This document shows positions 6,383-10,946 of a stretch of 10,946 nt of DNA, in pieces. The position numbers and the translations under genes were made by a program. Under the pieces are notes generated by a model, which ran no database searches, was not told where the DNA came from, and saw nothing but the letters and a program-made list of their open reading frames with translations. The DNA comes from Lysobacteraceae bacterium (lineage in GTDB: Bacteria > Pseudomonadota > Gammaproteobacteria > Xanthomonadales > Wenzhouxiangellaceae): contig JAIVHD010000257.1 of the NCBI GenBank assembly GCA_020201235.1, forward strand, positions 1 through 10,946, in the 5' to 3' direction. Position 1 is the first letter of the stretch. The number at the start of each line of letters is the position of its first letter.

Positions 6383-8326
6383 TCATGAACGGTGCGGGCT
6401 CCCAGGAGCCGGTCGGATTGAACCGGGCTTCGCACCACAAGCGCTTGCCAGAAAAACCGTCACGGTGCACTGCCGACAACCGAGACGACAGCCGATGCCG
6501 GCCTTGCGGTATGGGAAATCCTCAAACCAGCGCAAAACCGTGCCGGACAGCGCGCCACCACCACCGCTGAGGTTGGACAGGGAATTGACCGCCTTCTGGC
6601 TGATCCGCCGGTCGCCCTTTCCGGTCAACGTTTCAAACCACGCATCAAACGCCACTGGCTGCCAATCGAGTAGCCGAAGGTCGTGGATATAGCCTGACAG
6701 CAGCCCGCTCATCGCACCGAATTCGAATGCTCCGGTCACCAACATCAGATCCAGGCGGTCGAATTCGATCCGACTCGATAGCGCCGGCAACGAACCAAAC
6801 GGCCGTTCGACCGACATTTGTTCGATGCGGGCGCTTCCGCCGAACAGGTCGACCTGGATGCCGCCGTCGAATTCAAGCACGCCACCCGAGTAGCGCAGCG
6901 CCGGAAAGTCGCCGGAGATGCGGCCGCCAAATTCGACCCAGCCCAATGTCTGCGTCAAGCGGGCAAGATCAATGGGTTCAAGCCGGGCCTCGATCCGCAG
7001 ATCGCGCCCGGCTTCCAGCCAGTTCGACCACGCGAATGTCTCGACTACCAAAGCCCCGTCGAACACCGGTTGCGACCAGGGATGGCGAAGACTCAACGTG
7101 CCATCCTGATCGGCCTCGAAGCGCAGCCCGCTGGGACCCAGCGGAACCCGGTAAACGCCGGCATCGTCCCAATGCAATTCCAGTTCGCCGACGCCCGGCT
7201 CGCGCTTCCATGCCAGAAAGCCACGCAGGCCGTCCACCCGGATGCGCTCTAGCGCATCATCAACCGAAACGTCGGCCAGTTGCAACTGTGCACTGTCAAG
7301 GCCCGAGCCACCCAGCTCCAGCGCACCGCTCAGCGAGCCGGTCGGTGCCAGTTCACCCCAGCCGGCGATGGCCGCCAAAGATTGCAGGCCGCGCGGCCAC
7401 ATCGGTGCCAGATCGAACCGCGCGATGCGCAGTTCGGCGTGCTCGATTAATTCCAGGACGGAAGCCGACGGCGACCATTGACGCAAGCGCCCGCTACCGC
7501 GCACTTCGAGAAAATCACCGCGCACCAGCTCGAAAGACAGGATCGACAATGGTCGGTCGAGCAGCCCCAGCACCGATCGGTCACCGGATTGCCCACCAAT
7601 CACGGTGTGCAGTTCCAGCGGCTGGTCGGGTGGCGGCAAGTAGACCGGGCCAAGCAAGGCCTCGCCAGCCGACCAATTCGCAGACAGACTCAGCGACCCG
7701 TCCGTCGAGTACCAATCGGCCCGGCCATCCAGATCCAGACCGGCACCGGCGAAACGCCCATCTGCGGTATCAAACTCGAGTCCGGCCACGGTCAGCTCAA
7801 CGGTCAGCCGATCGGGACTGCTCTCGGCTTCCAAGCCAACCTCGCCGGCCAGCGAGGCGAGCCCGCCATCGGTCCGCAGCGGATCCGGAATCCAGGACAG
7901 CGGAAACCCGGAGAGCGTGAGATGGGAAACGCCGGACCCGCCCGCTTCAAGCGCCAGCCGCGCAGGCCCCAACGCGACCTTTGCGCTGCCCGGCGAGCGC
8001 TCGAAGCGGCCATTGATCAACGGCTGCGGTGGGTCGGTCTCCGGGCGCTGCCAGTCCACAGTGCCACGCGAGCAGATTGGACCGTAACTGACAGGGCACT
8101 CAAACTGCAGCGTCCCGATCGCCGTGCCCGCATAGCGTATCGAGTTAAACCCGAACCGTGTCTGTTTACCGCGGCTGGCAGTAATTTGGGCCACCGACAC
8201 TCCGGCAAAGCGCGAGTCGGAGGCTTCGAGCGACCAATCAAGCGCGCTCGCGGGCTGACCGGCAACCAGCCCCGCAATGCTGGCAAGCATCAGGCTGAAC
8301 CCCGCCTTATTCACCACTCCAGCCAC
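6383..8326 (-). CDS. ydbH: YdbH-like AsmA-superfamily envelope lipid-transport protein
   Basis: YdbH belongs to the AsmA-like group (with TamB and YhdP) of long beta-rich periplasmic bridges that carry phospholipids between inner and outer membranes. The 647-residue product starts with a signal-like segment (NKAGFSLMLASIAGLVAGQP then ASA), followed by repetitive beta-strand sequence. The recognisable C-terminal YdbH block is GDRRISQKAVNSLSNLSGGG, then LRWFEDFPYRKAGIGCRL and a Cys-x6-Cys pair. After CTVT the sequence no longer resembles the family and GC at third codon positions falls. One extra base near 6452-6462 would switch to a frame continuing to a TAA at 6351. E. coli YdbH is longer (about 880 residues). 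The start is unclear: GTG at 8326, 8317 or 8314. I chose 8326 (AGGT just upstream), and an extension to 8431 would overlap the divergent gene. It is followed by ydbL, its known partner. Confidence 0.82.
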   Translation of the reverse strand: MAGVVNKAGFSLMLASIAGLVAGQPASALDWSLEASDSRFAGVSVAQITASRGKQTRFGFNSIRYAGTAIGTLQFECPVSYGPICSRGTVDWQRPETDPPQPLINGRFERSPGSAKVALGPARLALEAGGSGVSHLTLSGFPLSWIPDPLRTDGGLASLAGEVGLEAESSPDRLTVELTVAGLEFDTADGRFAGAGLDLDGRADWYSTDGSLSLSANWSAGEALLGPVYLPPPDQPLELHTVIGGQSGDRSVLGLLDRPLSILSFELVRGDFLEVRGSGRLRQWSPSASVLELIEHAELRIARFDLAPMWPRGLQSLAAIAGWGELAPTGSLSGALELGGSGLDSAQLQLADVSVDDALERIRVDGLRGFLAWKREPGVGELELHWDDAGVYRVPLGPSGLRFEADQDGTLSLRHPWSQPVFDGALVVETFAWSNWLEAGRDLRIEARLEPIDLARLTQTLGWVEFGGRISGDFPALRYSGGVLEFDGGIQVDLFGGSARIEQMSVERPFGSLPALSSRIEFDRLDLMLVTGAFEFGAMSGLLSGYIHDLRLLDWQPVAFDAWFETLTGKGDRRISQKAVNSLSNLSGGGGALSGTVLRWFEDFPYRKAGIGCRLGCRQCTVTVFLASACGAKPGSIRPAPGSPHRS

Positions 8327-8382
8327 GCTACCTGGCGGCACCTCGTGACGAAGGGCTGGTGAATCAGGCGGGTGAACACGAT

Positions 8383-8411
8383 TTGGATTCTCTTTGGCAT
8401 CGGGGTATATT
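8383..8411 (+). promoter_or_regulatory. Sigma-70-like promoter of the REC-Hpt gene
   Basis: TTGGAT (8383-8388) and TATATT (8406-8411) are separated by exactly 17 bases. The -10 matches the TATAAT consensus at five of six positions; the -35 matches at three. Only 7 bases lie between the -10 hexamer and the ATG at 8419, so transcription would begin at or next to the start codon. No Shine-Dalgarno sequence is present. The same short gap must also hold the ydbH promoter on the other strand, which I cannot place. Confidence 0.5.
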
Positions 8412-8418
8412 GTGAACC

Positions 8419-9195
8419 ATGAAACAGACACAATGGATTGCGCTGGATTCCCTGCGGTTGCTGGCGGTCGACGACCATTCGATCAACCGCGAGTTCATCC
8501 GCGCCGCGCTGACCTCCAAGGTCGCCTTGCTGAAGCTGGCTGGAAGCGGCCATGAGGCCATCCGACATGCCCGCGGCCAGTCCTTCGATCTGATCCTGAT
8601 GGATTTGCACATGCCCGACATGGACGGCGTTGAGGCCTGGCGCCTGCTACGCGAGCACACGCAGCAAACGCCGATGCCGCGCATCATCGCGCTGACCGCA
8701 GACGGCCGGGAACAGGAACGCGAGCGCCTGCGCGCCGCTGGATTCAATGGGTTTTTAAACAAGCCGGTCAGCGCCGATCAACTGGAAGCGGCGATTCGAC
8801 GGGTAGCCAACGGTCTCGACGCCTTCACCGAAGTCGAGCCGGATCGATCGGGACGCAACGTGCTACTTGATGACGAGCGTGCGGCTGCGGTCACCGGCTC
8901 GCATCAACGGGCCCGGCAGATGCAGGCCGAACTTGCCGCTGAATTTGATTCGCGCTTGCCGCTTCTGAACCGCCATCTGGGGCGGGGCGAATTCGGGCCG
9001 GCGACCGAAATTTTGCACCAGTGGTCCGGTGCTGCCGGGTTTGCCGGCGCCAGCCGCCTGGGCCAGATCTGTCGCGATTTCGAGCACTGTCTCAGAACCG
9101 ATCTCGACAGTTCCCCCGGGATGCTCTACCTGGATTTTCTTCGAAGCCTGGAATGCACTCTTCAGGCGATCGCTCACGAGCAACAGGCGCCCTGA
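8419..9195 (+). CDS. Orphan response regulator with C-terminal Hpt domain
   Basis: This is a 258-residue cytoplasmic phosphorelay protein. The receiver domain (about 11-130) is complete: acidic pair D18/D19 in LLAVDDH, phospho-acceptor D62 in LILMDLHMPDMDG, T93 in ALTAD and K115 in FLNKPV. Residues ~160-250 look like a histidine phosphotransfer domain with H200 in ILHQWSGAAGFAGASRL. The Lys that usually follows at H-x-x-K-G is Ser here. There is no kinase, DNA-binding or output domain. The arrangement and sequence recall the detached C-terminal end of a BarA- or RpfC-type hybrid sensor kinase, so it probably relays phosphate between a kinase and a regulator encoded elsewhere. It is the only plus-strand gene in the window, divergent from ydbH and convergent with pdxJ. 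The ATG is close behind a -10 element and has no ribosome site. Partners are unknown. Confidence 0.88.
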   Translation: MKQTQWIALDSLRLLAVDDHSINREFIRAALTSKVALLKLAGSGHEAIRHARGQSFDLILMDLHMPDMDGVEAWRLLREHTQQTPMPRIIALTADGREQERERLRAAGFNGFLNKPVSADQLEAAIRRVANGLDAFTEVEPDRSGRNVLLDDERAAAVTGSHQRARQMQAELAAEFDSRLPLLNRHLGRGEFGPATEILHQWSGAAGFAGASRLGQICRDFEHCLRTDLDSSPGMLYLDFLRSLECTLQAIAHEQQAP

Positions 9196-9249
9196 GCCCA
9201 CCTGATTCACCACCCCACCTGCTGTGGCAGCGCCAAGCCCCGCGTCTGC

Positions 9250-9321
9250 GGCGTTTCGCTCGTTCACCCATCCTCGCCGGACAGGCAAGTACGCCTCCGG
9301 TGCGGATCGTCGCGAAACGCC
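9250..9321. repeat. Nested inverted repeat downstream of the REC-Hpt gene
   Basis: A perfect 10-base inverted repeat, GGCGTTTCGC (9250-9259) and GCGAAACGCC (9312-9321), encloses a smaller hairpin: CCGG..AGGC, loop AAGTAC, GCCT CCGG. There is no following T-run, so it is not a typical intrinsic terminator. It abuts the CTAG that begins the element relic at 9322. One arm pair of this length could arise by chance over 10 kb; the nesting and position make it slightly more notable. Apart from this repeat I see nothing in 9196-9321. Confidence 0.45.
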
Positions 9322-9440
9322 CTAGCAGCCTGTCGGACTTAACGCTGATCTACTGCGGAAAAGCCGGATTGGGCCAGATTTCCCGCTCTTTTTCGTTAAA
9401 TAGGCCCACTATTCGCCTCAAAAGATCGAAAAATCTGGCT
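9322..9440 (-). mobile_element. Probable insertion-sequence end or small relic element
   Basis: The stretch begins with CTAG followed by CAGCCTGTCGGACTT, which resembles the terminal inverted repeats of insertion sequences from gammaproteobacteria that I recall; the exact family cannot be named from memory. It ends in a 67-base imperfect palindrome. On the minus strand a 29-codon frame (9439 to the TAG at 9350) stays open: [19 protein letters not shown], then EIWPNPAFPQ. A short open frame stopping just before a terminal repeat is what the last codons of a transposase gene look like. No full transposase and no second matching terminal repeat are present, so this would be a solo end or remnant. 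It overlaps the last codons of pdxJ. The identification is inference from layout. Confidence 0.5.
9373..9439. repeat. 67-bp imperfect palindrome across the pdxJ stop codon
   Basis: Two 31-base arms (9373-9403 and 9409-9439) are inverted copies matching at 23 of 31 positions, separated by GCCCA. The outer 9 bases (GCCAGATTT / AAATCTGGC) and the inner AAATAG / CTATT portion pair best. It could fold into a hairpin in RNA from either strand and may serve as a two-way terminator between the convergent REC-Hpt and pdxJ transcripts. It forms the inner part of the element relic at 9322-9440. Confidence 0.7.
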
Positions 9441-10131
9441 CCGCGGGTCCCAGCCCGACAAAAACCGCGCGCGCGACGATGGAATGGCCGATGTTGAGTT
9501 CGCGGATGGTTTCGATGGCTGCCACCGCAGCCACGTTTTGATAATGCAGGCCATGACCGGCATTGACCTCCAGGCCTTTAAAAGCGCCAAACGCGGCCGC
9601 CTCGGCGACACGCGCAAGTTCACGCGCGCGCGCCGGACCGGGGTCGGCTTCAGCATACGCGCCGGTATGCAGCTCGATCACCGGGGCCCCGCATTGCCCA
9701 GCCGCCAGAATCTGGCTCGGCTCGGGATCGATAAACAGCGAAACGCGGATCCCGGCGTTACCGAGGCTGCGACAAAATGACTCGATTAGCCGGCGCTGGC
9801 CGGCCACGTCCAGCCCGCCCTCGGTGGTCAGCTCGGCGCGACGCTCGGGCACCAGACAGACGTCGGCCGGTCGAAGATCGAGCGCGATCGCCAACATTTC
9901 CTCGGTCGCGGCCATCTCCAGATTCAAACGCGTCTTGATCCGGGCCAGCAAGGCGCGCACATCACGGTCCTGGATGTGGCGTCGGTCCTCGCGCAAGTGT
10001 ACGGTGATCAGGTCCGCGCCATAGTCCTCAGCCACCTGCGCCGCTTCAAGCACCGAGGGATAGTCGGTTCCGCGCGCCTGGCGCAATGTTGCGACGTGGT
10101 CGATATTGACACCCAGCAGGGGTCTGTTCAT
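9418..10131 (-). CDS. pdxJ: Pyridoxine 5'-phosphate synthase PdxJ, altered C-terminus
   Basis: PdxJ condenses 1-deoxy-xylulose-5-phosphate with 3-amino-2-oxopropyl phosphate to make pyridoxine 5'-phosphate in the DXP-dependent vitamin B6 pathway. It is a cytoplasmic TIM barrel. Family sequence is clear throughout: [20 protein letters not shown] at 5-24, [20 protein letters not shown] at 42-61, [20 protein letters not shown] in the middle, [20 protein letters not shown] and [16 protein letters not shown]. After VGL the usual final helix (in E. coli, about 18 more residues) is replaced by [10 protein letters not shown] and a stop. The last six codons lie in the palindromic element, so the original end was probably lost. 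The barrel core is intact, so activity may survive. The ATG overlaps the recO stop as ATGA, with GGGAG 8 bases upstream. In E. coli acpS follows pdxJ; it is absent here. Confidence 0.95.
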   Translation of the reverse strand: MNRPLLGVNIDHVATLRQARGTDYPSVLEAAQVAEDYGADLITVHLREDRRHIQDRDVRALLARIKTRLNLEMAATEEMLAIALDLRPADVCLVPERRAELTTEGGLDVAGQRRLIESFCRSLGNAGIRVSLFIDPEPSQILAAGQCGAPVIELHTGAYAEADPGPARARELARVAEAAAFGAFKGLEVNAGHGLHYQNVAAVAAIETIRELNIGHSIVARAVFVGLGPAEPDFSIF

Positions 10132-10829
10132 GCTCCACTCTCCCGAAATAGCGCCGGGGTTTTCAATGCCCGGCCATCCAGTTGACAGTCGATCAATTGT
10201 CGCATCAAGACGCGCGCCTTGCGGGCATCCTGCTGTGACAGCCGCGTTCCGTCGGCCAGCGCCAACAGAACGCGCCCTGGAAATCCGGATTGCGGGCCGG
10301 CCACCGGTCGCGGGCCAATGACCGGATCGATCGAGTAGTACAGACCAGGCTCGACCGGCGCGCCGGCGTCGGCGCAGCGGCTCAGGTCGGGTGCAACACC
10401 CAGGCCGGTCAGCAGCGCAAGCTCGAACTGCCGCAAAGCATGGGCCTGGTGCCGTTCGTCGCTCAACATCGAGAGCACCCGGGCATAGGCCTGGAATAAT
10501 TCCGGCTCCGGATCATCGCGCGGCAACAGCCGGATCAGCAATTCATTGGCATACAAGCCACACCAAAGCGCCCTTCCGACCAGCCGGAATGATCGCTCCA
10601 GCGGATCGATCGAGACCAATGTGGCCATCTCGCCGCGTCGTATCCAACCCACTTCAAGCGCACGAAACGGCTCGCCGAGGCCAAAAAAAGGAGATTTGGG
10701 TGCGCGTGCTGCCCTGGCCACTGCGGCCACCCGGCCGTACTGTTGGCTGAACAGCTCGATCGTCAGACTGGTGTCGCGAAAGGCGCGACGATGCAACACA
10801 AACGCGGGCTGCTTATCGACTCGCGTCAA
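10128..10829 (-). CDS. recO: DNA repair protein RecO
   Basis: RecO works with RecR (and RecF) to load RecA onto SSB-coated single-stranded DNA in gap repair, and can anneal complementary strands. The 233-residue product fits the family. The N-terminal OB-fold region (about 8-80) includes [20 protein letters not shown] and [15 protein letters not shown]. The helical part contains [13 protein letters not shown] and [15 protein letters not shown], both typical of proteobacterial RecO, and the C-terminus ends with [10 protein letters not shown], comparable to E. coli SRELFRQF. It starts with TTG at 10829, whose bases overlap the era stop as TTGA, and no good Shine-Dalgarno sequence is visible. 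Translation is probably coupled to era. The era-recO-pdxJ order is widely conserved in gammaproteobacteria. Confidence 0.94.
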   Translation of the reverse strand: MTRVDKQPAFVLHRRAFRDTSLTIELFSQQYGRVAAVARAARAPKSPFFGLGEPFRALEVGWIRRGEMATLVSIDPLERSFRLVGRALWCGLYANELLIRLLPRDDPEPELFQAYARVLSMLSDERHQAHALRQFELALLTGLGVAPDLSRCADAGAPVEPGLYYSIDPVIGPRPVAGPQSGFPGRVLLALADGTRLSQQDARKARVLMRQLIDCQLDGRALKTPALFRESGA

Positions 10830-10946
10830 CGGGTATAACCCAGACTTGGGAAGCCCTCTTCGCGGTCCATCCAGCCTTCGGCCACCCCGACGGTCAAATC
10901 CAGATGAACCGGCTTGCCAAACAGATCCTTCATGGCCGCGCGAGCG
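10826..10946 (-). CDS. era: GTPase Era, C-terminal end only
   Basis: Only the last 40 codons lie in the window; the rest extends beyond the right edge. They read ARAAMKDLFGKPVHLDLTV, then [20 protein letters not shown] and a TGA. This matches the C-terminal KH-domain end of Era (E. coli: PVHLELWVKVKSGWADDE and then LRSLGY). Era is an essential GTPase that binds the 3' end of 16S rRNA during small-subunit assembly. The stop overlaps the recO TTG by 4 bases, and position ahead of recO and pdxJ supports the call. The GTPase domain cannot be checked here. Confidence 0.92.
   Translation of the reverse strand, partial: ARAAMKDLFGKPVHLDLTVGVAEGWMDREEGFPSLGYTR

Noticed and set aside
6727..7920. 397-codon open frame on the plus strand
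   Set aside because: It is antisense to ydbH. Its product is rich in Arg/Pro/Ser, as expected from the complement of GC-rich coding sequence, and shows no family motif.
7478..8362. 294-codon open frame on the plus strand
   Set aside because: Also antisense to ydbH, with low-complexity Gln/Arg-rich sequence and no recognisable domain.
8327..8431. Upstream extension of ydbH
   Set aside because: It would cross the divergent promoter and start inside the REC-Hpt gene; the signal-like segment lies further downstream.
9250..9321. Integron attC site or tRNA-like structure
   Set aside because: The arms lack the RYYYAAC and GTTRRRY core sites, and no cloverleaf or anticodon arm can be formed.
1..10946. 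CRISPR array, rRNA or tRNA genes, prophage genes
   Set aside because: No spaced direct repeats, no rRNA-like stretches and no phage proteins are visible anywhere in the window.

Overview
The window is GC-rich and almost fully coding, and it reads as chromosome of a gammaproteobacterium. Several things point there: a YnaI-type MscS channel, RlmD, NagZ, the ydbH/ydbL pair, and the era-recO-pdxJ gene order. A methylthioinosine-type phosphorylase beside hpt and nagZ recalls pseudomonads and xanthomonads. I infer a lineage near Xanthomonadales or Chromatiales, without certainty on family.

Layout. (1) 1-652, minus: the N-terminal 217 residues of an uncharacterised protein whose first ~100 residues look like a degenerate receiver domain. 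A ~200-base gap upstream holds two inverted repeats and a weak promoter candidate. (2) 856-8326, minus: a tightly packed run transcribed right to left, ydbH - ydbL - rlmD - nagZ - ynaI-like mscS - hpt - mtnP. Most junctions overlap by a few bases, and several genes start with GTG or TTG. (3) 8419-9195, plus: an orphan REC-Hpt phosphorelay protein, divergent from ydbH, with a promoter so close to its ATG that the mRNA may be leaderless. (4) 9196-9440: a non-coding stretch with a nested inverted repeat and a ~120-bp relic that looks like the end of an insertion sequence. The relic runs into the 3' end of pdxJ. (5) 9418-10946, minus: era (C-terminal end only) - recO - pdxJ, with 4-base stop/start overlaps.

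How the genes work together. YdbH and YdbL belong to the AsmA-like envelope system that moves phospholipids between inner and outer membrane. NagZ recycles peptidoglycan and the YnaI-like channel relieves osmotic tension, so the front half of the run is envelope maintenance. RlmD modifies 23S rRNA. Hpt and the phosphorylase form a small purine-salvage pair: methylthioinosine to hypoxanthine to IMP. Era (ribosome assembly), RecO (recombination repair) and PdxJ (vitamin B6 synthesis) are the usual housekeeping trio.

Most unusual points. YdbL appears fused behind a YnbE-like lipoprotein segment and carries a second signal-peptide-like stretch in its middle, while no separate ynbE lies between ydbH and ydbL. 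The end of ydbH looks frameshifted. The pdxJ C-terminus seems to have been replaced by mobile-element sequence. Nothing in the window looks like a CRISPR array, a tRNA or rRNA gene, a prophage, or a complete transposon.
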